From Rhizobium metallidurans (lineage in GTDB: Bacteria; Pseudomonadota; Alphaproteobacteria; Rhizobiales; Rhizobiaceae): a DNA stretch of 64,000 nt. The stretch covers positions 434,001 through 498,000 of the forward strand of contig NZ_JACIDW010000001.1 of the NCBI RefSeq assembly GCF_014196505.1. Direction: 5' to 3'. The position numbers and the translations under genes were made by a program. Under the pieces are notes generated by a model, which saw nothing but the letters and a program-made list of their open reading frames with translations, was not told where the DNA came from and did no database searches. Below, in pieces: positions 35,671 to 45,346 of the stretch (the stretch's first letter is position 1; each line of letters begins with the position of its first letter).

Positions 35671-37017
35671 TTATCCCTCGCGGCCTGCACGCAATTCCTG
35701 CAATCGGATCACGCCATTGATACCAAGCCAGGCAAGCGGCTCCGGCGGTATCCGTGACGGCTCCGGGTGATCCATGTATCGGTCAAGTTCGGGCGACGTC
35801 GTCCCGGTCGCGAGGTCCGCGGCCATGACGCCCGCCAGCGTGCTTTTCACCGTGCCCAGCCCATTCTCGCAGCAAGCGGAGAAGAGCCCTTCCTCCACCT
35901 CGCCGAAGGCCGGCGCATGGTTGCGGCTGAGGCAGAGACGGCCGGCCCAGCTGTGTTCGAAACCGGTCCGCGCCAGTTGCGGAAAACGCGCCTCGAACGA
36001 GCGGCGATGCTCCTCTTTCATTTTTGCCATCCGGCGTTCACCGACGGCGACCTTCGTCTCGTAGGTGTACTTCGTGCGGATGACGATGCGGGAGACACCG
36101 TTGGTCGTGATCTTGCGGATCGTCGCGCCCATCGCATCGGCGGGCAGCAACGCCCAGCGATCCTTGCCCGAGACCGAAGCGCCGAATTCGTCCGCCGGAA
36201 AGCCTGAGGTCATCGAAGCGTAGGCGAAGATATGCATGAGCCGGCCGCCGAAGTGGCCGAAATCGTCGATATGGCCATTCACGCCCAGGATCACCTTCGC
36301 GGCGGCCACCGATCCGGATGGGCTGACGGCGGTCCACCTTCCATCGCGACGCGTCAGCGAGGTAACCGGCGAGCGTTCGAAAATATCGATCTTGCCCGAG
36401 AGACCGGCGGCGAACTGGCGGACATAGTCCGCCGGCTGGAGCAGCACGGTGCCGGGTGTGTAGAGCCCCCCGAGATAATAGCCGGAACCGGTAAGCTCCC
36501 GCATCTCGTTGGCATCCAGAAACAGGTGCTTCTCGCCGGCCGCCTTCAGCGACTGCCCGAAGCTCTCGTTCAGCTTCATTCCGCGCGCCGTCGCCGCGGC
36601 ATTGATCTTGCCGGCCGGATCGAACGTCTCCCGCGACATTCCGTATTCCTGCGCCGCATCCCGCGCGAAACCGATGGCGAAGCGGTTCTGGGCCATCTCG
36701 ACCTGCGTCGCCTCGGCTCCGCCGCTGGAATACTCGCCTGCCGAGAGGTTATGCGGGACGTCGATCATGAAGCCCGAGTTGCGGCCCGAGGTTCCCTTCC
36801 CGATTTCACCCGCATCCAGGAGTACGATCTTTTCGCCGGGGCGAAGCGCCTGCAGGCGCCGCGCCGCCGACAGGCCGGCGAAGCCCGCGCCGACAACCAG
36901 CCAGTCGGCGGATACGGCACCCTCGAGCTTTCTAAGCGGGAACCGGCGCTCGCTGATCGCCTCCCAACCGGAGACGCCATTCTCGACCGGCAGACGCCTC
37001 ACGGATCCTGTTGTCAT
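35671..37017 (-). CDS. FAD-dependent amine/amino acid oxidase (DAO family)
   Basis: A 448-residue flavoprotein. The FAD-binding VVGAGFAGLSAARRL is followed by LLDAGEIGKGTSGRNSGF, the flavin-contact segment of DAO-type oxidases such as PuuB and D-amino acid dehydrogenases. The C-terminal GLFSACCENGLGTVKSTLAG closes the FAD site. No membrane segment or second cofactor motif is seen. The ATG at 37017 overlaps the aldehyde dehydrogenase stop (ATGA). In this operon it could oxidise D-hydroxyproline or an N-methylated proline to an imine, or a gamma-glutamyl amine as PuuB does. Confidence 0.86.
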   Translation of the reverse strand: MTTGSVRRLPVENGVSGWEAISERRFPLRKLEGAVSADWLVVGAGFAGLSAARRLQALRPGEKIVLLDAGEIGKGTSGRNSGFMIDVPHNLSAGEYSSGGAEATQVEMAQNRFAIGFARDAAQEYGMSRETFDPAGKINAAATARGMKLNESFGQSLKAAGEKHLFLDANEMRELTGSGYYLGGLYTPGTVLLQPADYVRQFAAGLSGKIDIFERSPVTSLTRRDGRWTAVSPSGSVAAAKVILGVNGHIDDFGHFGGRLMHIFAYASMTSGFPADEFGASVSGKDRWALLPADAMGATIRKITTNGVSRIVIRTKYTYETKVAVGERRMAKMKEEHRRSFEARFPQLARTGFEHSWAGRLCLSRNHAPAFGEVEEGLFSACCENGLGTVKSTLAGVMAADLATGTTSPELDRYMDHPEPSRIPPEPLAWLGINGVIRLQELRAGREG

Positions 37018-38531
37018 CTGATCGTCTCGTCCACGGAGCGCTCGGAGACGTCGATCCAGATCGTCTTGAGTTCGCAGTAATTGTCGTGAGCGAAGACCGA
37101 CTTGTCGCGACCGCCGAAGCCGGATTCCTTGTAGCCGCCGAACGGCGTGCTCGCGTCGCCTTCTCCGAAGCAATTGACGGTAACGACACCGGCACGGATT
37201 TCGCGCGAGAGCTTGATGGCGTTGCGAAGGCTGCCGGTATAGACCGAAGCCGTCAGGCCGTAATTGGTATCGTTGGCAAGCGCGATGGCCTCGGACAGCG
37301 TGTTGAACGTCGTTACCGACAGGATCGGTCCGAAGATTTCCTCCTGGAACAGCCGGCTCTTGGTCGTGACGCCGTCAACGACGGTCGGCTCCACGAAGGC
37401 GCCGTTCTGCGTGACACCGCCATGGGCGACGGAGAGCTTTTCCTTCTTGGCGTCGTCGAGGAATGACGTCACCTTGTCGAAGTGCGCCTTGTTGACGAGA
37501 GCACCGATACGGTTCTCCGGATCGAGCGGGTCGCCGGTCTTCCATTCCCTGAGATAGGCGCCGATGCGCTTGAGGAGATCGTCCTTCACCTTCGAGTGAA
37601 CGATCAGGCGTGAGGTCGCCGAGCAATTTTCGCCCATGTTCCAGAAGGCGCCGTTGACGACCTGCTCGGCAACGAGGTCGAGATCCTCGGCATCGTCGAG
37701 CACGACGGCCGGGTTCTTGCCGCCACATTCGAGCACGACCTTCTTGAGGTTGGAATCGGCGGCGTAACGCAGGAAGCGGCGGCCGGTGGGCGTGGAGCCC
37801 GTGAAGGCGACCATGTCGACATCCATATGAAGGCCGAGAGGCTCGCCCACATCCTTACCGCTACCGGTCACGACATTGAAGACGCCAGCCGGTATGCCGG
37901 CTTCATGCGCGAGTTCGGCGACCCGAAGCGTCGTCAGCGTCGTGTCCTCGGCCGGCTTGACGACCACCGAGCAACCGGCAGCCAGTGCCGGGCCAATCTT
38001 CCAAGCGAGCATCAGCAGCGGGAAATTCCAAGGCAGAACGCATCCGACGACGCCGATCGGTTCGCGCACGATCATCGTCAGCGCGTTGGAGCCGGCCGGT
38101 GCTGTGTTGTCGTAGAGCTTGTCGATCAGCTCGGCATGCCAGCGCAGCGTATGAATGGTGTCGGGGACGTCGACCGTCTGGCACTCGCGCACCGGCTTGC
38201 CGCTATCGAGGCTCTCCATGACAGCCAGTTCGTGACGGTTCCGCTCGATGAGCTTCGCGAGCTTGAGCAGAACCGCCTTGCGTTCGGCCGGATGCTGCAG
38301 GCGCCAGCGCCCGTCGTCGAAGGCTTCGCGCGCCTTCGAGACAGCGAAATCGACATCCGTGCTATCGCACGCCGCGACCTTCGCAAGTGTCTCGCCGGTT
38401 GCCGGGTTCTTGGTCTTGAAGGTCTTTCCGGAACTCGCCGGCTTGAACGTGCCATCGATGAAGGCGTTCGTCGGAAACTGGAGATCGGCGGCGATGGCCT
38501 TGTATTCGGCGGCGGTCAATGGCTCATGCAT
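37014..38531 (-). CDS. NAD(P)-dependent aldehyde dehydrogenase, PuuC-like
   Basis: A 505-residue aldehyde dehydrogenase. Glu268 in VLECGGKNP and Cys303 in NMGENCSATSR are the catalytic pair, VLPWNFPLLM and FTGSTPTGR bind the cofactor, and the C-terminal PFGGYKESGFGGRDKS is the oligomer/NAD region. The C-terminus resembles gamma-glutamyl-aminobutyraldehyde dehydrogenases (PuuC). In this operon it may instead oxidise 2-oxoglutarate semialdehyde, the last step of hydroxyproline breakdown. Sequence alone does not decide. Its start overlaps the DapA-family gene end by 8 bases. Confidence 0.88.
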   Translation of the reverse strand: MHEPLTAAEYKAIAADLQFPTNAFIDGTFKPASSGKTFKTKNPATGETLAKVAACDSTDVDFAVSKAREAFDDGRWRLQHPAERKAVLLKLAKLIERNRHELAVMESLDSGKPVRECQTVDVPDTIHTLRWHAELIDKLYDNTAPAGSNALTMIVREPIGVVGCVLPWNFPLLMLAWKIGPALAAGCSVVVKPAEDTTLTTLRVAELAHEAGIPAGVFNVVTGSGKDVGEPLGLHMDVDMVAFTGSTPTGRRFLRYAADSNLKKVVLECGGKNPAVVLDDAEDLDLVAEQVVNGAFWNMGENCSATSRLIVHSKVKDDLLKRIGAYLREWKTGDPLDPENRIGALVNKAHFDKVTSFLDDAKKEKLSVAHGGVTQNGAFVEPTVVDGVTTKSRLFQEEIFGPILSVTTFNTLSEAIALANDTNYGLTASVYTGSLRNAIKLSREIRAGVVTVNCFGEGDASTPFGGYKESGFGGRDKSVFAHDNYCELKTIWIDVSERSVDETIR

Positions 38532-39438
38532 GACGATTGGCTCCCGAGGTGATCTTTCCGACCGTGCGCTTCAGAGTGGCGACAACGGTCTCGAGTGTTC
38601 TTTTTTCGTCGGAGTTGAGTGGACGCAGCGGCGCGCGAACCGAGCCGGCCTTGAGGCCGATGATCTCGCAGCCATGCTTGATCGACTGCACGAACTTGCC
38701 GCATTCGAGAAAGTCCATCAGCGGCAGCATCGCCGACATGATCGCGCGTCCCTTGTCGAAATTCTTCTCGACGACGCACGCCTCATAGAGCGCGACGTGC
38801 TCCTTCGGCAGGAAGTTCGAACCAGCGCAGACCCAGCTGCGCGCGCCCCAGGCAAAGAACTCCAGCGCCTGATCATCCCAACCGCAGGAGAGCGCGATAT
38901 GCGGAAACTTGCGAGCCAGCAGATGGAGGTTGGCCATCTCGCCGGAGCTTTCCTTGATCGCGACGACATTCTTGGACTTGCCGACGCGCGAGAAATACTC
39001 CTCGCCCATCATCACGCCCATGCGCGCAGGGTAATTGTAGAGCATGATCGGCATGTTCGCGGCGCGATCGACGGTCAGCGCGTGAACCGCGTTTTCCCTT
39101 TCGGTCGGCAGCGCGTAGGGCGGCGTCGAGACCAGGATCGCGTCGGCGCCGATCTCCTTGGCGGCCTTGGCGTATTCGACAGAGTCTTCCGTGCGCGTCG
39201 CGCCGGTGCCGACGATCAGGGGCAGGCGATTGCCGATGACTTCCTTGGCATAGGCCGCGAGATCGAACCGTTCCTGGTTGGTCTGGGCGTAATATTCACC
39301 GGTCGAGCCGCCGACGATGATGCCGTGCACCTTGGCCTCGATCAGCGATTCCAGGACCGCGGCGAATGCTTTCCGGTCGATTTGCCCGCTCTCGTCGAGC
39401 GGCGTTATCGCCGGCGTGTAGATCCCCTCAAACTTCAC
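38524..39438 (-). CDS. DapA family lyase/deaminase
   Basis: A 304-residue TIM-barrel enzyme of the dihydrodipicolinate synthase/N-acetylneuraminate lyase family. Lys162 in VVAIKESSG is the Schiff-base lysine, Tyr136 in YNYPARMG is the catalytic Tyr and GGSTGE (43-48) binds the keto-acid carboxylate. The family includes HypD, which deaminates pyrroline-4-hydroxy-2-carboxylate in hydroxyproline catabolism, and keto-deoxy-acid lyases. Its neighbours (racemase-family protein, FAD oxidase, aldehyde dehydrogenase) favour the HypD-like role. It overlaps the GntR gene by four bases and the dehydrogenase gene by eight. Confidence 0.86.
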   Translation of the reverse strand: MKFEGIYTPAITPLDESGQIDRKAFAAVLESLIEAKVHGIIVGGSTGEYYAQTNQERFDLAAYAKEVIGNRLPLIVGTGATRTEDSVEYAKAAKEIGADAILVSTPPYALPTERENAVHALTVDRAANMPIMLYNYPARMGVMMGEEYFSRVGKSKNVVAIKESSGEMANLHLLARKFPHIALSCGWDDQALEFFAWGARSWVCAGSNFLPKEHVALYEACVVEKNFDKGRAIMSAMLPLMDFLECGKFVQSIKHGCEIIGLKAGSVRAPLRPLNSDEKRTLETVVATLKRTVGKITSGANRHA

Positions 39439-40151
39439 GATGACTTCTCCAGTGATTGCGTGGTCGGACCGCCAAGGATGGCATCCGACTTGATGCCGTG
39501 TGGCGCAATGAACATCTCCATGTTCTCGCGTGAGAGCTCCCAGTGCTCGAAGACAAGATCGACGACCGCGTTTTCGTCGTGGCTGCCGAGCGCCTCGATG
39601 AAGCCGTCGTGATGCTCGACCGCCAGCTGCAGCCGGCGCTTCATGTCCTCGCTGCGAGGCCGGAAGAACGTATGGCCGATGCGGGCGTGATCGATGAGAA
39701 GGCGGCCGAGGCTCGGTTGCAGATAGGCATTGGCGGACATTTCGCCGAAGATCTCGTGGAAGCGGTTGTTCTGCAGAACCATGCCCAGCGCGTCCTGATC
39801 GCCACTGGCCTTGCGGAACCGCTCCTGCGTTTCCCTCAGGTCGACAAGTTGCGCCGGCTTGAAATTCTGCACCGCCAGCCGGCCGATCGCGGCATAGACC
39901 ATCGGGGCTACCTGAAAGAAGTTGCGAAGCGTCGTATGGTTCATCGGAATGACTCGGGCGCCGCGGTTCTCGCGGATATCGATGTAACCCTCGCCCGCCA
40001 GCCGCCGAAAGATATCGCGAACCGGGGTGCGAGACAGACCGTAGCGTTCGCTCAGCGACATCTCGTCGAGATCCGTGTCCGGATCAAGTTCCATCGTCAG
40101 GATCTGACGCTTCAGATCCTCGTAGAGGCTGCTCTTAACGGTCTTTGCCAT
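39435..40151 (-). CDS. GntR/FadR (FCD) transcriptional regulator
   Basis: A 238-residue regulator. The winged helix-turn-helix (EMSLSERYGLSRTPVRDIFRRLAGEGYIDI) is followed by an all-helical FCD ligand domain with metal-type His residues (FHEIFGEMS, HHDGFIEAL). The ATG at 40151 has GGAG 9 bases upstream; an in-frame start at 40172 is less likely. It is the first gene of the 11-gene betaine operon and should repress it from the palindrome about 70 bases upstream. Its inducer is probably a pathway intermediate. Confidence 0.87.
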   Translation of the reverse strand: MAKTVKSSLYEDLKRQILTMELDPDTDLDEMSLSERYGLSRTPVRDIFRRLAGEGYIDIRENRGARVIPMNHTTLRNFFQVAPMVYAAIGRLAVQNFKPAQLVDLRETQERFRKASGDQDALGMVLQNNRFHEIFGEMSANAYLQPSLGRLLIDHARIGHTFFRPRSEDMKRRLQLAVEHHDGFIEALGSHDENAVVDLVFEHWELSRENMEMFIAPHGIKSDAILGGPTTQSLEKSS

Positions 40152-40613
40152 CGCATAACTCCGAGCTTCCAAGTGCTATGAACAGGAGCATCTCATAGAG
40201 ATCGAGGGCCGTCAAGTAATTGTGTACTTGATGTACACATTCAGTGCATTCACAAAACACAATTCGTCCAAGGCGCGAGTTATGGCCGCCGACGCAGACC
40301 TTGCGCGACACGCTAAGGTGCGTATTTCTGGCCGAGAACCTGGCATTGTTGATGCAGCCGGACTGCCAAAGCTATCAAGGGCTGGCGAAAGCTCAGCCCG
40401 TTGGCCCAATCGTTCTATCCAACGAATTGAAGCTGACCATTACCACTGCGCGCGCTGACGTCATGGTCGTCACCAAACGGTGCCGAAAGGCCGGAATGCT
40501 CGAAACGAGCTTTATCTCGCCCAATAGGTTTGTCCATGAAAGCCAGCGGGGCAACAACTACCGCATTCTTGCATTCGACTGCCAAATGGCAGAGAGGCGG
40601 GAGGCCACCTTTG
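40152..40613. other. Intergenic region upstream of the GntR operon
   Basis: These 462 bases hold the promoter and operator of the betaine operon (near 40221-40239). The rest is the end region of the sugar operon's last gene. Open frames on both strands in 40212-40648 are short, have no ribosome sites and resemble no family, so I call no gene. No terminator hairpin is obvious. Confidence 0.45.
40221..40239. promoter_or_regulatory. Candidate operator of the GntR regulator
   Basis: TGTGTAC at 40221-40227 and GTACACA at 40233-40239 form a perfect 7-bp inverted repeat around TTGAT. GntR/FCD regulators bind short palindromes of this TGTxTAC kind. It lies 70 bases before the regulator's own start, suggesting autoregulation and repression of the whole operon. 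Confidence 0.6.
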
Positions 40614-41618
40614 CTACGTCCGCCCCGCGGTCAGGATTGCATCGATAAACCTGTGAGTTTTCAAGGCATCTTCGCCCGTTACCCGCAACGGAGAACCGGT
40701 CTCGATCGCATCCACGAAATTCTCGATCAGCGCGAGATGGCTCTCATGACCAAAAGCCATCGGATTCGCACCTGCGCCGCCACTCGTGTTCCCACCAATC
40801 ACTCTCTCACTTGTTCCATCCGCGAAGGAAACGTCCAGCCTCTCGCCAGACAGGATTGCCGTGCCTTTCGTGCCGATCAGTTCAATTCGCTCGGGAAAGC
40901 CGGGATATGCCGCCGTTGTCGCATTCAGCGACCCTATCGCGCCGCTTTCGAAGGAAAAGGCGGCTGCGACCAAATCTTCAGTTTCCATTCTGTGAACAGG
41001 GGTGGTGCGAACGTAGGACACAACGTCGACCGGGGTTCCCGCGTAGCTCAGCAGCAAGTCGATCACATGTATCGCCTGGGTCAAGAGCACCCCGCCACCG
41101 TCTCGAGCCCACGTGCCTCGGCCCGCCTCGTCGTAATAGCTCTGCGGTCGCCAGTTGCGCAACGCTGCCGACGCCTCGACCAGTTCACCCAGGCGGCCGG
41201 ATTTGACGATCTCGTCGAGTTTCATGGCACCCGGACGAAAGCGGTTCTGAAGGACCACGCCGAGCAGCAGATTAGCGTCTCGCGCCAGGGATACGATCGC
41301 TTCGGCCCGCTCAAGCGATATGTCCAGCGGCTTTTCCAGCAAGACGTGCTTGCTGGCCTCGGCTGCGCGGCGAACGAGTTCAAGGTGGGTGTTGGGAGGC
41401 GTCAGGACAAGGACCGCGCCTATGCTGGGATCTTCGAATATCTGATCGGGTCCGCCGACAGTGGGGATACCGAATTCCGCCGAAAAAGCCTGCCGCCGAC
41501 CGGCCGTCGGACTATAGGCGGCGACGCATTCGACCCGGTGCGCAAGCGCAAGCAAGGCGCGGGCGTGGTGGCCCGCCGCCATGCCAAGACCAATAATTGC
41601 TACCCGGAGATTGCTCAC
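40614..41618 (-). CDS. Gfo/Idh/MocA family sugar dehydrogenase
   Basis: A 334-residue NAD(P)-dependent oxidoreductase. VAIIGLGMAAGHH is the dinucleotide motif, LLEKPLD the catalytic EKP segment, and GGGVLLTQAIHVIDLL contains the family's D/H substrate residues. It is the last gene of the sugar transport and uronate operon, 19 bases after the mannonate dehydratase. It probably oxidises a hydroxyl on the imported sugar, perhaps allowing glycoside cleavage through a 3-keto intermediate, as in other family members. The substrate is not known. Confidence 0.84.
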   Translation of the reverse strand: MSNLRVAIIGLGMAAGHHARALLALAHRVECVAAYSPTAGRRQAFSAEFGIPTVGGPDQIFEDPSIGAVLVLTPPNTHLELVRRAAEASKHVLLEKPLDISLERAEAIVSLARDANLLLGVVLQNRFRPGAMKLDEIVKSGRLGELVEASAALRNWRPQSYYDEAGRGTWARDGGGVLLTQAIHVIDLLLSYAGTPVDVVSYVRTTPVHRMETEDLVAAAFSFESGAIGSLNATTAAYPGFPERIELIGTKGTAILSGERLDVSFADGTSERVIGGNTSGGAGANPMAFGHESHLALIENFVDAIETGSPLRVTGEDALKTHRFIDAILTAGRT

Positions 41619-41637
41619 TTTATTGCCCTCCTGTCAG

Positions 41638-42819
41638 TCAGGCCAGGTTCAGCGTATCGACCGTTCTCATAATGCCTCGCAGTTCGGCAAGCCCCTTCAA
41701 TCGCCCGATGCATGAATAGCCTGGGTTCACCCGCTTGCCGATGTCATCGACGATGGCGTGGCCGTGGTCGGGACGCATCGGGATTTCCCAGTCAGCCCGC
41801 CCGCTCGCCCGCCGGCGCTTTTCCTCGGCCATGAGCGCCATCGTCACCCGTACCATATCCGTGTCGCCCTCCAGATGCTCAGCCTCATGGAAGGAACCGT
41901 CGCCCTCCCTGGTGACGTTGCGCAAATGCGCGAAGTGGATATCGGGCGCGAATTCCTTTGCCATCGCCACCAGATCGTTATCCGGATTGGCGCCATAGGA
42001 GCCGGTGCAAAGCGTGATACCGTTGGATGGAGAAGGCACCGCCGCGAGGAGCGCGCGCGCGTCGGATGCCTGGCAGACCACACGCGGCAAGCCAAACAAC
42101 GGGAATGGCGGATCGTCCGGGTGGATCGCCATCCTCACATTTTCTTCTTCAGCAACGGGGATGATCTCCTGCAGGAAAGCGAAGAGGTTGGCGCGCAGTC
42201 CGTCTTCGGCAAGCTCGTTATAAACGTCCAGCATGCGGTTTAGGCTCTGTCTGTCATAGACAAATTCGCGGGCCGGAACCCATTCGATGAGGTTGCGCTC
42301 CAGTCTTGCAAGATCCGTTTCGCTGGCGGCCCTCAACCAGGTGGCCGCTCGCTCGACCCGATCGGCGGGGTGATCCCTCTCCGCGCCCGGTCGCTTCAGC
42401 ATGAAGACGTCATAGGCGCAAAACTCCACCACATCGAAGCGGAGCGCCGTGCCGCCATGCGGCATGGGGTAGTCGAGATCGGTGCGGGTCCAGTCGGTAA
42501 TGGCCATGAAGTTGTAGCAGACGGTCTTGATACCGGCTCTGGAAACGGCGCGAATCGACTGTTTGTAGTTGTCGAGCAACTCCCTGTAACGCCCGGTCCG
42601 CGTCTTGATATCCTCGTGCACGATGATGCTTTCCACCACCGACCAGGTCAGGCCTTTGTCCTCGATGATCGCCTTGCGCTTGAAGACCTCGTCTTCGGGC
42701 CAGGCCCGCCCATCGTTCAGATGGTGGAGAGCGGTCACGATACCGGTCGCGCCCGCCTGCTTCACATGGTCCAGGGTTACGGTGTCGTCGGGTCCGAACC
42801 AGCGCCAAGTCTGCTTCAT
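41638..42819 (-). CDS. uxuA: D-mannonate dehydratase
   Basis: A 393-residue TIM-barrel enzyme that dehydrates D-mannonate to 2-keto-3-deoxygluconate. UxuA hallmarks are [12 protein letters not shown] at the N-terminus, a HHLNDGRAW segment, metal-ligand candidates His in AIHPDDPP, Cys in TLCTGSYGA, His in HFAHLRN and Asp/His in MRPDHGHA. The length matches the family. Fructuronate reductase is encoded immediately upstream (4-base gap), giving the two consecutive steps of hexuronate breakdown. Glucuronate isomerase is not in the window. Confidence 0.92.
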   Translation of the reverse strand: MKQTWRWFGPDDTVTLDHVKQAGATGIVTALHHLNDGRAWPEDEVFKRKAIIEDKGLTWSVVESIIVHEDIKTRTGRYRELLDNYKQSIRAVSRAGIKTVCYNFMAITDWTRTDLDYPMPHGGTALRFDVVEFCAYDVFMLKRPGAERDHPADRVERAATWLRAASETDLARLERNLIEWVPAREFVYDRQSLNRMLDVYNELAEDGLRANLFAFLQEIIPVAEEENVRMAIHPDDPPFPLFGLPRVVCQASDARALLAAVPSPSNGITLCTGSYGANPDNDLVAMAKEFAPDIHFAHLRNVTREGDGSFHEAEHLEGDTDMVRVTMALMAEEKRRRASGRADWEIPMRPDHGHAIVDDIGKRVNPGYSCIGRLKGLAELRGIMRTVDTLNLA

Positions 42820-42823
42820 ATTC

Positions 42824-44272
42824 TCATGCCTTTCCGTTCAATGCGCCGAGAGCCGCCGCAACACCACTTTCGTCGATGCGGGCAAGGTGCGTGGCCACTT
42901 GTTTTGCGAATGGGATGCGGTGCGGGTCACCGGAGGCGAAGCCTGCTATCGTGAATATCTGTTCGACCACGTTCGACGACGGATCAAGATTCGCAAACTG
43001 CCGATCGAGAGCATCGGTGAATGTATCCCGCTGACGGGAGAGCAGCGCGGCGATCCAGGCCGCAACGACGAATGCCAGGTGATCGACCGGTTCGCCGCGA
43101 TCCAGGCGCTCCATTGCGGCCGCCACGATCCGTTGCGGTAGCTTTTGCGAGCCATCATTGGCGATCTGCGCGGTGCGATGCTTCAGCGCGCTATTGCCGA
43201 ACCGCAGGGCCAGATCCTCAACGTAGGCGGCTGGCTTCAAGCCAGCGCCCTGCTGCAAGGTCGGTATCAGTTCACGCCAGAGTGCGCGGACGAACCGGGC
43301 AACGCGAGGATCGGAGAATGAGTCTGCAACGGTTTCGTGGCGCAGCAATTGCCCGAGATAGGCGATGGCGGAATGAGCACCATTCAGCAAGCGCAACTTC
43401 ATGAGCTCAAACGGTTCGACATCGTTGACGAAAGTTGCGCCGTGATGTTCCCAGGATGGCCGCCCCGATGGAAAATCATCTTCGATCACCCATTGGGAAA
43501 AGGGTTCGCAGGCCACCGGCCACGCGTCTTCGGCCCCAAGCAAAGCCGCAACTTCAGAACGATCCAGTGCGGTCGTTGCCGGAACGATCCTGTCCACCAT
43601 GGTCGAGGGGCAGGAAACGTGGTCGCGGATAAAGTCCGCCAGCTCCTCCGACCGCCTCGTCGCAAACTGGACAAGCAGTCGATGCAAGGTGCGGCCATTG
43701 GCAGCGAGGTTGTCACAGCTCATCACCGTAAAAGGCTTTATGCGCCGCAACCGCCGTTGTTCGATGGCACCGACGATCAAGCCGAAAATCGTGCGCGGTC
43801 GTCGCGGATCGGCGAGATCGGCAAGAATATCTCGATGGCCGAAATCGAGATCGCCGGCGGCATTGCGGAAATAGGCCTTTTCGGTCACCGTGAGGCTGAC
43901 GATACGAATATCCGGCGACGACATCACCTCCAGCACAAGGGCCGGATTCTCGGGAACCACGAGAATATCGCAGATAGAGCCAATGACGCGCAATTGCTGG
44001 CGATCGCCGTCCCGTATCGCGAGCGTGTAGAGGCAATCCTGCTTTTTCAACGCATCGCGGGTGTCGCGGCTACGCAGCGAGACACCGACAATTCCCCAAT
44101 GACTCTCGCCATCCCATAGACAATCATCGGTAAACGCGGCTTGATGGGCACGATGAAAGGCACCGATACCCAGGTGCACGATGCCAGGGGTAACGATGGA
44201 GCGATCGTAGCCCGGCTGCTCGACACGTGGGTCGATGCTCCCGAGCGTCGCGTCTGAGAGAGGCGCGCTCAT
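42824..44272 (-). CDS. uxuB: Fructuronate reductase/mannitol dehydrogenase family
   Basis: A 482-residue polyol-specific long-chain dehydrogenase. [15 protein letters not shown] is the family's N-terminal NAD-binding motif, and [11 protein letters not shown] contains the catalytic Lys with the Asn and His of the KxxxxNxxxH signature. Family members act on mannitol, tagaturonate or fructuronate. The adjacent mannonate dehydratase gene points to D-fructuronate to D-mannonate reduction with NADH. The start overlaps the upstream ATPase gene (ATGA). Confidence 0.85.
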   Translation of the reverse strand: MSAPLSDATLGSIDPRVEQPGYDRSIVTPGIVHLGIGAFHRAHQAAFTDDCLWDGESHWGIVGVSLRSRDTRDALKKQDCLYTLAIRDGDRQQLRVIGSICDILVVPENPALVLEVMSSPDIRIVSLTVTEKAYFRNAAGDLDFGHRDILADLADPRRPRTIFGLIVGAIEQRRLRRIKPFTVMSCDNLAANGRTLHRLLVQFATRRSEELADFIRDHVSCPSTMVDRIVPATTALDRSEVAALLGAEDAWPVACEPFSQWVIEDDFPSGRPSWEHHGATFVNDVEPFELMKLRLLNGAHSAIAYLGQLLRHETVADSFSDPRVARFVRALWRELIPTLQQGAGLKPAAYVEDLALRFGNSALKHRTAQIANDGSQKLPQRIVAAAMERLDRGEPVDHLAFVVAAWIAALLSRQRDTFTDALDRQFANLDPSSNVVEQIFTIAGFASGDPHRIPFAKQVATHLARIDESGVAAALGALNGKA

Positions 44273-45342
44273 CCCTCGATCCGCTTGCCGCTTCCCACAT
44301 CAAAGAGATGCGCATTCGCCGGTGATAGCGACAGGTTCAGCACTTCACCCGTCTTGATAAAAATCCGCTCGCGCAACTGGGCAGACATCTTTTGACCATC
44401 GACAGTGCCCTGCACGAAAGTCTCCGAGCCGGTCGGCTCGATATTGGAGACAAGCATGGGGATAACCTCGCCGCTTGCTGCCGCGATCGTCAGGTGCTCG
44501 GGACGGATCCCATAGGTCACCGCCATGCCGGGTGCCGCGCCGGACACTGATCCAAGCGGCAACCTGATGCCGTTTTCCGTCATCACCGCCCTGCCATCCT
44601 CGGCGACCTTTCCGGTCAGGAAATTCATCGACGGCGAACCGATAAAGCTAGCAACAAACGTATTCACGGGCCGGTCGTAGAGATCGAGCGGCGCACCAAT
44701 CTGCTCGACCAGTCCGTCCTTCATCACCACTATCCGATCAGCCATGGTCATCGCCTCGATCTGGTCATGGGTGACATAAACCGTCGTCGTCTTGATACGG
44801 GCGTGAATGTCCTTCAATTCAGCGCGCATCTGCACACGCAGCTTGGCATCGAGGTTGGACAGCGGTTCGTCGAACAGGAACACTTTCGGGTTGCGGACGA
44901 TGGCGCGCCCCATGGCGACGCGCTGGCGCTGGCCGCCAGAAAGCTGCTTGGGATAACGCTCCAGATATTCCGACAGGCCAAGGATACGGGCGGCGTCGCC
45001 GACACGCTGGGCGATCTCTTCCTTCGATTTCTTGGCCAGACGCAGCGAGAAGCCCATATTTTCCGCGATCGTCATATGCGGATAGAGCGCGTAATTCTGG
45101 AAGACCATGGCGATATCGCGGTTCTTCGGCTCAACATCATTGATGACGCGGCCATCGATACGGATCGCGCCACCGGTAATCTCCTCAAGCCCGGCGATCA
45201 TTCGCAGCAGCGTGGACTTGCCGCAACCCGACGGGCCGACAAGCACGACGAAGGCGCCATCCGGAACTTCGACCGAAACGCCCTTGATAGTTTCGAAATC
45301 GCCATAGGCCTTGCGGACATTCTGGATTTCAACGGAAGCCAT
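44269..45342 (-). CDS. Sugar ABC transporter ATPase, UgpC/MsmK-like
   Basis: A 357-residue ATPase of the carbohydrate CUT1 class. Walker A is GPSGCGKS (36-43), the Q-loop [12 protein letters not shown], the signature [16 protein letters not shown], Walker [13 protein letters not shown] and the switch His in [12 protein letters not shown]. The C-terminal OB-like regulatory domain includes GIRPEHL. The ATG at 45342 follows AGGA; a longer frame to 45675 runs over the AGE-like gene and is rejected. It is 4 bases after the AGE-like gene and drives the two permeases encoded upstream. Confidence 0.9.
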   Translation of the reverse strand: MASVEIQNVRKAYGDFETIKGVSVEVPDGAFVVLVGPSGCGKSTLLRMIAGLEEITGGAIRIDGRVINDVEPKNRDIAMVFQNYALYPHMTIAENMGFSLRLAKKSKEEIAQRVGDAARILGLSEYLERYPKQLSGGQRQRVAMGRAIVRNPKVFLFDEPLSNLDAKLRVQMRAELKDIHARIKTTTVYVTHDQIEAMTMADRIVVMKDGLVEQIGAPLDLYDRPVNTFVASFIGSPSMNFLTGKVAEDGRAVMTENGIRLPLGSVSGAAPGMAVTYGIRPEHLTIAAASGEVIPMLVSNIEPTGSETFVQGTVDGQKMSAQLRERIFIKTGEVLNLSLSPANAHLFDVGSGKRIEG

Positions 45343-45346
45343 GATT

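Noticed and set aside
40244..40648. 134-codon plus-strand open frame upstream of the GntR gene
   Set aside because: It starts near the GntR operator, runs into the Gfo/Idh gene on the opposite strand, lacks a ribosome site and has no recognised family.
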